A DNA stretch of 64,000 bases, from positions 224,107 to 288,106 of the forward strand of contig CAYWRZ010000003.1 in the NCBI GenBank assembly GCA_964460845.1, written 5' to 3'. Of this stretch, positions 26,246-35,904 are shown piece by piece (position 1 is the first letter of the stretch; every line of letters begins with the position of its first letter). Source of the DNA: CAYWRZ01 sp964460845. Lineage in GTDB: Bacteria > Bacteroidota > Bacteroidia > Flavobacteriales_D > UBA2798. Both the position numbers and the translations under genes were made by a program. The notes under the pieces are model-generated. The model made no database searches, was not told the DNA's origin, and saw only the letters and a program-made list of their open reading frames with translations.

Positions 26246-27247
26246 ATGAAGAAATACTCTGTTATAGTTCCTGTATACAACCGCCCGATGGAGGTCAGAG
26301 AATTGCTGGAAAGCCTGGTAAATCAGGATTACCGCGATTTTGAGCTGCTCATTATCGAAGACGGTTCGTCGCTGCCCTGCGAGGCGGAGGTAAAGGCTTA
26401 TTCCGACCGCTTGGACATACGGTATTTCTACAAGCCCAATTCGGGGCCGGGGCGCAGCCGTAATTTCGGGATGGAAAAAGCGACCGGCGAATACCTGGTG
26501 TTTTTCGACTCCGATTGCCTGATTCCGCCTACCTATTTTTCGGCGCTCGAGGCGCAGCTTTCTCAACGCGAGCTCGATGCCTACGGAGGGCCTGATAATG
26601 CGCACGAATCGTTTACCGACGTACAGAAAGCCATTAACTATGCAATGACTTCCCTCTTTACGACCGGAGGTGTGCGGGGTAAAAAAAGCCGTCTTGATCG
26701 TTTTCAGCCGCGCAGCTTTAACATGGGTTTTCGCCGTAGCGTATATCAAAAGGTGGGGGGCTTTGCCGACGTACATCCGGGCGAGGATCCCGACCTGAGC
26801 TACCGTATTATGAATGCGGGGTTTAAAGTAGGACTAATTGAAGAAGCGTATGTCTTTCACAAGCGCCGCATCGATTTTTCCAAATTCACGAAGCAGGTGT
26901 ACAAATTCGGCATGGTGCGTGCCATTCTCATCAAATGGTATCCCGAACGTTTCCGCATAGTTTACCTCTTACCTTCGTTGTTTTTGCTGGGATCGCTATT
27001 ACTGCTGAGCGCCGGACTGCTTTGCTCGCCGTATTTTTTGCTGCCGATGGCGGTTCCCTTGCTGTTGTTTTTTGCAGATGCATGGTCTCGTACGCGAAGT
27101 ATTAAAATAGCCCTGTTGGCAGTAGCGGCCAGCATATTACAGTTGTATTGCTACGGCTGGGGATTTTTGAAAGTGGGTTTTAGCCTGTTTGTCCTGGGCC
27201 GGCAGGAACGGAAGGCTTTTCCGAAGCTCTTTTTTGCGGAGCGTTGA
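26246..27247 (+). CDS. Family 2 glycosyltransferase, membrane-anchored
   Basis: A 333-residue GT-A glycosyltransferase. The nucleotide-sugar site is visible in YSVIVPVYNRP and LLIIEDGSS, the metal-binding DxD-like motif is FFDSDC near residue 92, and the acceptor-side block is GGFADVHPGEDPDLSYRIMNAG. Two or three hydrophobic segments at the C-terminus (IVYLLPSLFLLGSLLLLSAGL, FLLPMAVPLLLFFADAW, and a weaker one) anchor it in the inner membrane. It probably adds a sugar to a cell-surface glycan; donor and acceptor cannot be read from the sequence. Confidence 0.88.
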   Translation: MKKYSVIVPVYNRPMEVRELLESLVNQDYRDFELLIIEDGSSLPCEAEVKAYSDRLDIRYFYKPNSGPGRSRNFGMEKATGEYLVFFDSDCLIPPTYFSALEAQLSQRELDAYGGPDNAHESFTDVQKAINYAMTSLFTTGGVRGKKSRLDRFQPRSFNMGFRRSVYQKVGGFADVHPGEDPDLSYRIMNAGFKVGLIEEAYVFHKRRIDFSKFTKQVYKFGMVRAILIKWYPERFRIVYLLPSLFLLGSLLLLSAGLLCSPYFLLPMAVPLLLFFADAWSRTRSIKIALLAVAASILQLYCYGWGFLKVGFSLFVLGRQERKAFPKLFFAER

Positions 27248-27324
27248 GCGTATTTTTCGAGCGAACATTCATTTTACCTGAAAAACGGTTCGCGGCATAT
27301 CCGATCGTTTAGTAGCTTCGTGGT

Positions 27325-28053
27325 ATGCAGTCTCCTATACTTCCGGAACAGATCCTGTTTCTTGATATTGAAACGGTACCACAGGTGTTTCACTTTGAGG
27401 ATCTTTCACCACGGATGAAAGAGCTGTTCGAGGCCAAAACGCGTTATCTGCTGCGCGATGAGATGACCCTTGAAACGCTTTACCAAAAGGCGGGCATTTA
27501 TGCGGAGTTTGGGCAGATTATCTGTGTCTGCGCGGGAGTTTTAGCGGGTGCTTCGGGTACCGGGCGCAAGCTGCGCATTAAAACCTTTGCCGGGCATGAG
27601 GAGAAAAAGCTGCTGGAAGAGTTTTCAGACTTATTGCATAAGTCGTTCAGCGGAGGTAGGCAGCGTCTTTCGGCCTTATGCGCGCATAACGGAAAGGAGT
27701 TCGATTTTCCCTATCTCTGTCGCCGGATGATCATACAGCGCGTCGGTCTTCCGCCGGTGTTGCAGTTGCAGGGTAAAAAGCCCTGGGAGGTGCCGCACCT
27801 CGACACGATGGAGCTTTGGAAATTCGGCGATTATAAGAGCTTCACCTCGCTCGACTTGTTGTCTGAAGTATTGGGTATTCCTTCTCCTAAAGATGAGATT
27901 AGCGGAAGCGAGGTGGGAAGAGTGTATTGGGAAGAGCAGGATCTGGATAAAATTGCGGCCTACTGTCGCAAAGACGTAGTAGCGATGGCGCAGGTGTACC
28001 TGCGGCTTTCGAATCAGGATCCTTTTGAGATTACTGAAGTAGAATATGCCTGA
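27325..28053 (+). CDS. Predicted 3'-5' exonuclease (PolB-like exonuclease family)
   Basis: A 242-residue DnaQ-fold exonuclease of the family that resembles the proofreading domain of family B polymerases. Exo I is FLDIETVP, Exo II is AHNGKEFDFPYLCRR, and Exo III is YCRKDVVAMAQVYLR, giving the DEDDy-like acidic residues. The N-terminal stretch (SPRMKELFEAKTRYL...LYQKAGIYAEFGQIICVC) is typical of the Bacteroidota version. Presumed role in DNA repair or RNA processing. A TAGCTTCG box ends 4 nt before the ATG. Confidence 0.88.
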   Translation: MQSPILPEQILFLDIETVPQVFHFEDLSPRMKELFEAKTRYLLRDEMTLETLYQKAGIYAEFGQIICVCAGVLAGASGTGRKLRIKTFAGHEEKKLLEEFSDLLHKSFSGGRQRLSALCAHNGKEFDFPYLCRRMIIQRVGLPPVLQLQGKKPWEVPHLDTMELWKFGDYKSFTSLDLLSEVLGIPSPKDEISGSEVGRVYWEEQDLDKIAAYCRKDVVAMAQVYLRLSNQDPFEITEVEYA

Positions 28054-28088
28054 GTAAAAACGGTAAATAGAAAATTAAAATTTTGAGT

Positions 28089-28655
28089 ATGAAGATAATG
28101 GGAAATAGCATCAGGCTGCTGATAGCCTTCGTCATGATTTCTACTTGCTGGACTTCCTGCGGCACGAAAAACGACGATCCGCTCAACCTGGCGAAGGATT
28201 TGGAACGCTGTATCCGCAGCCGGTTTTTTTCTGAAAAAGAGCATGACTTTGGGCCTTACCAAATGGGGATGAGTCGTGCTGCTTTTGAGGATGCTTCGAT
28301 CGGCGTGAACCTGCTGCGCGCCGAAGCCGAAATCGTGGACAGTATCTCGCTTTGTGGAAACGATCGGGTATATTGTGAAGCGGCATACCGTTTTTTTGAT
28401 TCGAGGCTCGAAGACATACAGGTAAGTTTTTTCTTCTCGGATCCCGGCGATCAAAAAATACCACAGGTAGATAAGCTGCTGGAGCAGGAATTGTCGGAAC
28501 GTTACGGAGTCTTTGAGTCTGAACAAGGAACGAGGGTGTGGAATGTTGCCCGGCAGCATCGTATCTTACAGGTGTTTTTGTTTGAAGGCGTGGCCGCCGA
28601 CGGCCGGCCTACACTCAAAGTACTTTATACCTACGAAGGAAAAGTAGCGGTATGA
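28089..28655 (+). CDS. Lipoprotein of unknown function (188 aa)
   Basis: The ATG at 28089 gives a short signal peptide with a lipobox-like end (MISTCWTSC, then GTKNDD), so a lipoprotein is likely. The rest has mixed helix/strand character, with repeated motifs of the type YRFFDSRLEDIQVSFFFSD that resemble small envelope proteins of Bacteroidota, and no catalytic residues that I recognise. It follows the exonuclease gene by 35 nt and converges with recJ. Confidence 0.68.
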   Translation: MKIMGNSIRLLIAFVMISTCWTSCGTKNDDPLNLAKDLERCIRSRFFSEKEHDFGPYQMGMSRAAFEDASIGVNLLRAEAEIVDSISLCGNDRVYCEAAYRFFDSRLEDIQVSFFFSDPGDQKIPQVDKLLEQELSERYGVFESEQGTRVWNVARQHRILQVFLFEGVAADGRPTLKVLYTYEGKVAV

Positions 28656-28770
28656 CTCCGTGCCTCAGAAAGCTGACCGGTTTATTTGCCCCCGATGCTA
28701 ACCACGAGAAAGGAGCTCGCGCAACGAATAAAACAAGTACGGTGCTTATGTGTAAAACGCGGGGTGTTTT

Positions 28771-30498
28771 TTATTCCCAAAAAATATCTTTTATCATCAA
28801 TTGCAGTGAAACACGATTTTGCCAAAGGTTTTCGTCCAACGCGTAAATGATGTGAAAAGGTTCGCCCTGTTGAATACGTGTCAGGTGTTCGCCCATACCG
28901 AAAGCAATAGCATCCAGTTTTACAGAAGAATCAAGGTCATCATAAAGGCAAAGCTTGAGGTGGTTTTCGCCGACCGTACGTGCCTGTCCGGCATCTTTCA
29001 CCTTTCGGGCCAGAAAAAGCGGATTCATATTGCCAGGCCCGAAAGGCCCAAATTGCTTCAGAATCCGGAAAAAACGAGGAAGCGATTCACCCGGGGAAAG
29101 ACGCAGATGACTCAAAGGTAATGCGGCATCAATTTCGATCTTCGGAACGAGCGATTCGTCAGTAATAGTGGCGGCCACTACGGCTTCAAATTTTTCACAG
29201 AAAGCCTCCAGCCTGTCTTTTTGTAAAGTAAGCCCTGCGGCATATTTATGTCCGCCGTATTGCTCTAACAATTCGGCGCAGGCTCCGATGGCTTCGTGTA
29301 TATCGAAATCTTTTACGGATCGCGCCGACCCGGTGAGCTTTCCGCCCGACTCGGTGAGCAATATCGTAGGCCGATAATACACTTCCATCACCCGCGAAGC
29401 GACGATCCCGATTACCCCTTTGTGCCAGTCTTCGCGAAACAAAACGGTGCTTTTACGTTGTTGCAATACCTGATTTTCTTCTATCAGCGCGAGTGCCTGT
29501 TGTGTAATTTCTTTATCGAGGTTTTTACGGGAGGTATTGTGCTGATCGAGCAGCTTGCTGTTTGTGGTGGCCTCTTCTTCGTGTTTGCTCAGCAGCAGTT
29601 CTACCGCTTTGTGTCCCGACTCGATACGTCCGGCGGCATTGATACGCGGACTGATGATAAACACCAAATCGGAAATGGTAAGCGGAAATTTTTTGCCCGA
29701 CACTTTCAGCATGGCCTTCAGCGCTTCGGAGGGCTGTGCATTGGCCTGTTTCAATCCGTGCCAGGCCAAAATTCGGTTCTCGCCGGTAATGGGTACGATG
29801 TCGGCGGCAATGCTCACTGCGACCAGCTCAAGCCTGCGGTAGAGCGATTCGATAGAAAGGTGTCCTTTCAGGGAAAGTGCTTGCAGTAGCTTAAAGCCTA
29901 TTCCGCATCCCGAAAGCTCTTTGTAAGGATAAGGGCAATCGCTGCGTTTGGGATCGAGCACCGCTTCGGCTTTGGGCAGCGTATCGCCGGGAAGGTGATG
30001 ATCACAGATAATAAAATCGATCCCTTTTTCGAGTGCATAAGCGATTTTATCATTGGCTTTGATGCCACAATCGAGTGCAATGAGGAGCGAGTACCCCTGT
30101 TCCGCAGCGTAATCGATTCCTTTAAAAGAGATGCCGTAACCTTCGCTGTACCTGTCGGGAATGTAAAATCCCGTGTCGGGATGAAGGGCTGAGAGAAAAT
30201 CATAGACCAGTGCCACGGCCGTGGTGCCGTCCACATCATAATCGCCGTACACAAGAATTTTTTCTTTTCGGGAAAAGGCTTTTTCTATCCGTACTACGGC
30301 TTTATCCATGTCTTTCATCGTGAAAGGATCATGGAGCTTATCCAGCGAAGGGCGGAAAAAATCGCGTGCTTCTTCGAAGGTTTTAACTCCCCGGTCGGCC
30401 AGTAAGCCGGCCAAGACCTTATCCACCTGTAAGGCATCGGCTAGCGAATCGGTAATCGATTCGTCTGCCGCCTGTTTCATTACCCGCCTTTTTTCCAT
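28771..30498 (-). CDS. recJ: Single-stranded-DNA-specific exonuclease RecJ
   Basis: A 575-residue DHH-family 5'-3' exonuclease acting in recombination and mismatch or base-excision repair. Motifs: DYDVDGTTAVAL (motif I), ALDCGI (II), CDHHLPGD (the DHH motif III), SPRINAAGRIE (IV), with the DHHA1 domain (SARSVKDFDIHEAIGACAELLEQYGGHKYAAGLTL) carrying the GGH element. An OB-fold is seen toward the C-terminus. Length is typical. A TACCTTTA element at 30522-30529 (minus) is a plausible -7 box. Confidence 0.96.
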   Translation of the reverse strand: MEKRRVMKQAADESITDSLADALQVDKVLAGLLADRGVKTFEEARDFFRPSLDKLHDPFTMKDMDKAVVRIEKAFSRKEKILVYGDYDVDGTTAVALVYDFLSALHPDTGFYIPDRYSEGYGISFKGIDYAAEQGYSLLIALDCGIKANDKIAYALEKGIDFIICDHHLPGDTLPKAEAVLDPKRSDCPYPYKELSGCGIGFKLLQALSLKGHLSIESLYRRLELVAVSIAADIVPITGENRILAWHGLKQANAQPSEALKAMLKVSGKKFPLTISDLVFIISPRINAAGRIESGHKAVELLLSKHEEEATTNSKLLDQHNTSRKNLDKEITQQALALIEENQVLQQRKSTVLFREDWHKGVIGIVASRVMEVYYRPTILLTESGGKLTGSARSVKDFDIHEAIGACAELLEQYGGHKYAAGLTLQKDRLEAFCEKFEAVVAATITDESLVPKIEIDAALPLSHLRLSPGESLPRFFRILKQFGPFGPGNMNPLFLARKVKDAGQARTVGENHLKLCLYDDLDSSVKLDAIAFGMGEHLTRIQQGEPFHIIYALDENLWQNRVSLQLMIKDIFWE

Positions 30499-30545
30499 AT
30501 TTTTAGACCAGCCTTTTGCGGTAAAGGTAGGAAACAGCCGCTATC

Positions 30546-31211
30546 ATGAAATTCCTTTTTTCTTTCTTTCTTACACTTTGCTGTCTTCCGGCGCTTTATG
30601 CCCAGGAGCCTGCCTGGTTTTATTTCCGTGAGCCCCAACCCGCTTCGGAGACGACACAGGAAAAAATTCCGGACTCGTTTCACGGTATGTATGTCAGTGT
30701 ACAGGATACGCTTAAAACCCTTGTGGTGACGGCAGATTCCATTTATGCCAACCTGGCGCTCCCGGTAGAATTTACCTTTGAAGAGATTGCGCATAACCCT
30801 AACCTTGTGCTGCGTGATTCGCTGCTGTACGGGGTGAGCGCTACCGGGCCGATAAAAGTGATTCGGCAGAAAGACACCTATTTTGGCTGGCTGTTGGTTT
30901 CGTACCCGTTTTTTAAGCCGTCTGCCACGCAGGTGCTCAGGGTTTCGGGTACCCATTTGCTGCTCAGCTTTGAGGAAGAGCCCGGTCGCTGGAACGTATT
31001 TTTGTTTCGTAAAGAAAAAGAAGGCTTATCGCTTTCGCAGGTTGATCACGAAGCGGGAGAAGCGCAAATAGCCGGGTGGAAAGAAATGCAGCGCATTCAG
31101 CTTTCGGAAGATCAGGAGCTGGTTACGCTTTCATTCAGCGCAGAGGCCATGCGCAGGTTCATTGATCAAAAAGGATTTAACCGTACGGAGTTATACCGAA
31201 ACAAGCTGTGA
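30546..31211 (+). CDS. Secreted protein of unknown function, coupled to a histidine kinase
   Basis: A 221-residue exported protein (signal peptide FLFSFFLTLCCLPALYAQ). The mature domain has strand-rich segments (YVSVQDTLKTLVVTADSIYANLALPVEFTFEEI...VRDSLLYG) without a recognised family. Its TGA overlaps the GTG start of the following kinase as GTGA, so the two are translationally coupled. A role as periplasmic partner of the kinase sensor region is possible but inferred from coupling only. Confidence 0.72.
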   Translation: MKFLFSFFLTLCCLPALYAQEPAWFYFREPQPASETTQEKIPDSFHGMYVSVQDTLKTLVVTADSIYANLALPVEFTFEEIAHNPNLVLRDSLLYGVSATGPIKVIRQKDTYFGWLLVSYPFFKPSATQVLRVSGTHLLLSFEEEPGRWNVFLFRKEKEGLSLSQVDHEAGEAQIAGWKEMQRIQLSEDQELVTLSFSAEAMRRFIDQKGFNRTELYRNKL

Positions 31212-34200
31212 GTAGGATTCGTTTATACCTCTTTCACCGTTATACCCTGCTGCTTTTTTCGGCCGTGCTGCTGCTTTTCGGGCACGGACTTTATCGTTCT
31301 TCACTGGTAAAGCTCGATCCGCAACGTATCTCTTCTCATCTGCAGTCGGTTATTCAACAAAAAGAGGATCAGGCACGCATGCTGATTAAGGATACGAAAG
31401 AAATGCTGGGAGAAGATGCTTCCGCGCTTTTTCAGTCTTTCTTTTTTACCAACAAATGGCGCGAAGGCGACGGGATATCACTTTTTGTGTACCAGCAAAA
31501 CCAGCTTCGGTTTTGGTCAGACAATAAGGTGCCGTACGATCCGCAACGCGATACCGTATTGCGAGAAGGTGGAATGTTGAAGCTGCGTAACGGCTGGTAT
31601 AAGTTGTTGAGTGATACTTCGCTGAGCGAAACGAATATCGTGGCGCTGATCCACATCAAATACCAGTACACCAACCGCAATCGATATCTTTCGAGCGGAT
31701 TTGTACCTGCATTCGACTTACCGCAGAATACGACTATTTATGTCGATACCACAATTCGCGAAGCCATTCCGGTTTTTGATTCGCAGGATACCTTGTTGTT
31801 TTCGGTGCAGCTTGAGCGCGGAGATTTGGTTTCGCCCACGGCGCGTTACCTGATGGTAGGGCTTATCGCAGTGGCGATTCTACTGCTGCTCCTGTTTTTG
31901 GGTCTCGAATGCCGAAGTTTGGAAAAGCACATAGGTTCTTTTTACGCTTCGGTATTGCTTTGCGGAACGGTGGTGCTGCTCCGTTATGTATCGCTTGAGC
32001 TCGAATTTCCTTCCGAGTTTTACGACTTCGAATTGTTTAGTCCCTCGTTGTTTGCCGCGTCTTTTTTACTTCCCTCGCTGGGCGATTTCCTGATCAATGC
32101 GTTGTTGTTGCTGTATGTGGCCTATTTTTTCGTGTCGCGTACAGCACGTTTTCACTATTCGCTGGCTGCTCGTCCGCTTGTGGCAGGAACTCTTGTGGTG
32201 ATCTTGCTGCTGCTGGTGTGGTGGTTTGCGTATTACCTCGGCCGCCTGCTTCAACGCCTGATAGAAGACTCCAGCATCGAGTTTAATGTCAACAATATCT
32301 TTAACCTTTCTTCATATAGTTTGGTAGGGTTTGTGATTGCCGGACTCCTCTTTTTTTCTTTTACCCTGCTTTGCGAATTTGCAGTAAAAGTATCGGTAAG
32401 ATTAAAATTATCCGGGCGTTTTTTCCTGTATGTTTTTGCAGGCACTTTCGGATTGTCGATCCTGCTTCACCATTTGGTAGGCGTACGTGATCTTGTGGTG
32501 ATAGCCTGGCCTGCCGCGATACTGCTGGTGTTCTTTTTTTCACGATATGTACGCAAAAATGAAATTTCGTTCAACCATATCGTGTTGCTGCTTATTACGT
32601 TTTCTGCCTTTTCGGCCCATTCACTTTCCAAGTACAACGATACCCGGGAAGTAAAAAAAAGGCTGGTTTTGGCGCAGAAACTTTCGACCGAAGAAGATCC
32701 GGCGATAGAAATTGCCTATTCCGAAATGGAGTTGGATCTGCTGCGCAGCAACCTGCTTCATTCGGCGTTCGATTCGTCTGAAGTCTATTCCAGAACGAGT
32801 TTTCAGGAAGCGCTTGAGAATCTTTTTTTCTCTGGCGAATGGAATAAATTCGATTTGCAGTTTTACCTTTTTGCCGCCGATAGCTCTCCGCTAGGAATAG
32901 AAGGCTTCGCGCCGATACGCGATTTTGAAGAGCTCGATGAGCTGATTGCCGAAAACGGCGTGTCCTCGGCTTTTAGCACGAACCTGTTTTTTATCTATAA
33001 TTCGGCCTATAAGCTGAGCTATGTGATACGCCTTCCGGTAAAAAGATCGGGCGAGCCAATCAAAGGATTTCTTTTCTGTGAAATGCGCTCCAAAAAAATC
33101 CCGGAAGATATCGGGTTTCCCGAACTGCTTATCGATCGAAGCAGTCAGCGCATCGATGCGATATACCAGTATTCTTACGCAAGGTATGTCGATGGTACGC
33201 AGGTGAATCATTTTGGACCCTACCGCTACAGCTACAAGAGTCATGCGTACGAAGATTTCGACACGAAATATATTTTCAAAGAAGAAGGAGGGTATTCACA
33301 TCTCTTTTACCGGGTCGATAAAAGGACATTGCTTGTGCTGAGCAAGCCGGTCGAGAAATTTATTCAGAAGGCGACCTCCTTTTCTTATCTCTTTACCCTC
33401 TTCGGACTTATGCTTATTGCCGGGGTGGCCATACGGCAAATTTCTTTGGGCTATGCCTCTCTGGCTTTGTCGCTGCAGGGAAAAGTGCAGGCCCTGCTCG
33501 TCGGACTGCTTTTTGTGTCGCTCGTGCTCTTCGGATTAGGTACCCGCTATTTTATCGCGGATCAATACCAGGAAAAAAACAACAATATCATCAGCGAAAA
33601 AATTCAGTCGGTGCGCATCGAAGTGCTGAATAAGCTCGGAAGAGAACAGTCGCTTTCGGCCGATTTGGCCAACTATATCGGTTATATGCTCGATAAGCTC
33701 TCGGGTGTTTTCCTGACCGACATTAACCTGTACAAGCCCGATGGGATGCTGCTGGCTACTTCGCGTCCGAAGATTATCCAAAGCGGCTTGGTCGCCCCCG
33801 AAATGGATCCCCGTGCCTTCAGAGAGATGTCGCGCGAGAACAAAAGCGAATATATGCAGGAAGAACGTATAGGCGAGCTGCGTTACCTCTCGGCATACGT
33901 GCCGCTGCTCAATACCGACAACCAGGTGATAGGCTTTCTTAACCTTCCCTATTTTGCCCGGCAAAGCGCATTAGAAACAGAGCTCTCCAGCTTCCTTGTG
34001 GCGATAGTGAATATTTTTGCCGTGCTCTTTGCTATTTCCTTGCTGGCAGCACTATTTGCTTCCAACTGGATCACGCAGCCGCTGCGGCTGGTTCAGGCAA
34101 GCATTTCGACGATCAAACCGGGAAAACCCAATAAGCCTATCGAATACCACGGTAAAGATGAGATCGGTTCACTCGTGCATCAGTATAACCTGAAAGTGGC

Positions 34201-34927
34201 CGAACTGGAAAAATACGCCCGTGAGCTGGCACGCTCCGAACGCGAAAGCGCATGGCGTGAAATGGCCCGGCAGGTGGCGCACGAAATTAAGAATCCCCTT
34301 ACTCCCATAAGGCTTACCGTGCAGCATATACAGCGCTCGCTCAATCCTGAAGATCCCGATTGGCAGGAAAAACTGAACCGCTTTACGGCTACGGTGATCG
34401 AACAGATAGATACCCTCACTCACATAGCAGGCGAATTTTCCAATTTTGCCAATATGCCACGCGCAAGGGAAGAAAAGATAGACCTGAGACGCATTCTGCG
34501 CAATGTAGCCGATCTGTACCGCGAAACGCCCGATGCTACACTGGTGCTGAATGAACGATACGACCGCGAAGCGATCGTGTATTGCGACAAAGATCAACTG
34601 CTCAGGGTGTTTAATAACCTGGTGAAAAATGCCATACAGGCTATTGCCGCAGGAGAAGAAGGGCAGGTAAGTATTACGCTCGATCGCCGTGGAAAAGGCT
34701 ACGTGGTGGAGGTGCAGGACAACGGTACCGGTATAGCGCCCGAAAAAATGGAAAAGATTTTTGTACCCAATTTTACGACCAAATCGACAGGAATGGGATT
34801 AGGGCTGGCAATGGTCAAAAATATTGTAGAAAATGCCGGAGGCCGCGTATGGTTCGAGACAAGTCCCGGGAAAGGTTCCTCGTTTTTTGTGTGGCTGCCC
34901 GAGTTTGAATTTGAAGGGAACGGCTGA
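31208..34927 (+). CDS. Large NtrY-like sensor histidine kinase (1239 aa)
   Basis: GTG start, coupled to the previous gene. Order: one N-terminal membrane helix; a periplasmic domain (about 30-210); a block of about eight membrane helices (about 215-470); a second extracytoplasmic region (about 490-720); two helices (near 735 and 770); a Cache-like periplasmic region; a helix near 935; HAMP (about 955-1005); HisKA with phospho-acceptor His1025 in QVAHEIKNPLTPIRLTVQH; and a HATPase with NAIQAIAAGEEGQ, DNGTGI and GMGLGLAMVKNIVE. The HEIKNPLTPI motif fits NtrY-type kinases. No response regulator is adjacent, so it is an orphan here. Confidence 0.9.
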   Translation: MSRIRLYLFHRYTLLLFSAVLLLFGHGLYRSSLVKLDPQRISSHLQSVIQQKEDQARMLIKDTKEMLGEDASALFQSFFFTNKWREGDGISLFVYQQNQLRFWSDNKVPYDPQRDTVLREGGMLKLRNGWYKLLSDTSLSETNIVALIHIKYQYTNRNRYLSSGFVPAFDLPQNTTIYVDTTIREAIPVFDSQDTLLFSVQLERGDLVSPTARYLMVGLIAVAILLLLLFLGLECRSLEKHIGSFYASVLLCGTVVLLRYVSLELEFPSEFYDFELFSPSLFAASFLLPSLGDFLINALLLLYVAYFFVSRTARFHYSLAARPLVAGTLVVILLLLVWWFAYYLGRLLQRLIEDSSIEFNVNNIFNLSSYSLVGFVIAGLLFFSFTLLCEFAVKVSVRLKLSGRFFLYVFAGTFGLSILLHHLVGVRDLVVIAWPAAILLVFFFSRYVRKNEISFNHIVLLLITFSAFSAHSLSKYNDTREVKKRLVLAQKLSTEEDPAIEIAYSEMELDLLRSNLLHSAFDSSEVYSRTSFQEALENLFFSGEWNKFDLQFYLFAADSSPLGIEGFAPIRDFEELDELIAENGVSSAFSTNLFFIYNSAYKLSYVIRLPVKRSGEPIKGFLFCEMRSKKIPEDIGFPELLIDRSSQRIDAIYQYSYARYVDGTQVNHFGPYRYSYKSHAYEDFDTKYIFKEEGGYSHLFYRVDKRTLLVLSKPVEKFIQKATSFSYLFTLFGLMLIAGVAIRQISLGYASLALSLQGKVQALLVGLLFVSLVLFGLGTRYFIADQYQEKNNNIISEKIQSVRIEVLNKLGREQSLSADLANYIGYMLDKLSGVFLTDINLYKPDGMLLATSRPKIIQSGLVAPEMDPRAFREMSRENKSEYMQEERIGELRYLSAYVPLLNTDNQVIGFLNLPYFARQSALETELSSFLVAIVNIFAVLFAISLLAALFASNWITQPLRLVQASISTIKPGKPNKPIEYHGKDEIGSLVHQYNLKVAELEKYARELARSERESAWREMARQVAHEIKNPLTPIRLTVQHIQRSLNPEDPDWQEKLNRFTATVIEQIDTLTHIAGEFSNFANMPRAREEKIDLRRILRNVADLYRETPDATLVLNERYDREAIVYCDKDQLLRVFNNLVKNAIQAIAAGEEGQVSITLDRRGKGYVVEVQDNGTGIAPEKMEKIFVPNFTTKSTGMGLGLAMVKNIVENAGGRVWFETSPGKGSSFFVWLPEFEFEGNG

Positions 34928-34938
34928 GGGGGGATAAT

Positions 34939-34961
34939 GGGCGGGGAGTGAACCCCCGCCC
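34939..34961. repeat. Strong GC hairpin between the kinase and enoyl-CoA hydratase genes
   Basis: Perfect 8-bp stem GGGCGGGG with CCCCGCCC and loop AGTGAAC, 12 nt after the kinase stop. No T-run follows, so it is not a standard intrinsic terminator; it may protect the 3' end of the transcript or be a Rho-stalling site. Confidence 0.4.
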
Positions 34962-35067
34962 GGAGTAAAGATAAGCCGCTGCGGTATAAGTAGAAAACCG
35001 GTTTTCTTAGAATATGAACTTTTGAAAAGGCGCCAATAGCCCGCGCGCAGAGATTCGGCATAAATTC

Positions 35068-35075
35068 TACCTTTG
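35068..35075 (+). promoter_or_regulatory. Candidate -7 box of enoyl-CoA hydratase operon
   Basis: TACCTTTG, 19 nt before the ATG at 35095, fits TAnnTTTG. No clear -33 element. Confidence 0.38.
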
Positions 35076-35094
35076 TCTTAAACCATGATTTTGT

Positions 35095-35877
35095 ATGAGC
35101 TACCAGAATATTACCACCCGTCTTGAAAATCACATTTTTTACCTGACCATTAACCGACCCGACAAGCTCAACGCGCTTAACCGCGATACTATCGAAGAGC
35201 TGCATAAAGCCTTTACCGAAGCGGAGCGTGATGCGAACGTAAAAGTGCTGATTGTGACCGGTGCAGGCGAAAAAGCCTTTGTAGCCGGTGCCGATATCGC
35301 TGAATTTGCTTCTTTCTCGGTAGAACAGGGAAAAGCCCTGAGCCGCGATGGACAGGAAAAGCTGTTTAACCTGGTCGAAAACCTGTCTAAACCTGTTATC
35401 GCTGCAGTTAACGGTTTTGCATTGGGCGGCGGATTAGAGCTGGCCATGAGCTGCCACATCCGCATCGCTTCCGAAAATGCGAAGATGGGTCTGCCCGAAG
35501 TATCATTGGGCGTTATTCCCGGTTATGGTGGTACCCAACGCCTGGCCCAGCTTGTAGGCAAAGGAAAAGCATTCGAGCTGATTTTCACCGGAGGTATGAT
35601 TCCCGCTGCCGAAGCCCTGACACTCGGACTGGTCAATCAGGTTACGCCTCAGGCTGATTTGCTTCGTACCTGCGAAGAGCTTGCCGCCAAAATTCTCAAA
35701 AACTCGCCCCGTGCCATTTCGGCTGCTATTTGTGCGGTAAACGCAGGGTATCAGAATGGAGTGGACGGTTTTCATACCGAAGTGGAAGAGTTCGGAAAAT
35801 GCTTCGGTACCGAAGATTTCCGCGAAGGAACCGCCGCTTTTTTAGGGAAAAGAAAACCGGTATTTACCGGAAAATAA
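35095..35877 (+). CDS. Enoyl-CoA hydratase (crotonase family)
   Basis: A 260-residue hydratase that adds water across 2-enoyl-CoA. The oxyanion hole is AGADIAEF and GFALGGGLELAMSC; the catalytic glutamates are Glu115 (LELAMSC) and Glu135 (GLPEVSLGVIPGYGGTQRL), both present as in short-chain enoyl-CoA or 3-hydroxybutyryl-CoA hydratases. Single-domain; no dehydrogenase fusion. Its neighbours (flippase, dUTPase) are not fatty acid genes, so pathway context is not informative. Confidence 0.92.
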   Translation: MSYQNITTRLENHIFYLTINRPDKLNALNRDTIEELHKAFTEAERDANVKVLIVTGAGEKAFVAGADIAEFASFSVEQGKALSRDGQEKLFNLVENLSKPVIAAVNGFALGGGLELAMSCHIRIASENAKMGLPEVSLGVIPGYGGTQRLAQLVGKGKAFELIFTGGMIPAAEALTLGLVNQVTPQADLLRTCEELAAKILKNSPRAISAAICAVNAGYQNGVDGFHTEVEEFGKCFGTEDFREGTAAFLGKRKPVFTGK

Positions 35878-35904
35878 ACCGATTCGTTTAATCACGGATA
35901 CACA

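Noticed and set aside
28652..28846. Short plus frame between the lipoprotein gene and recJ
   Set aside because: Overlaps the end of recJ in antisense, and its sequence has no family likeness.
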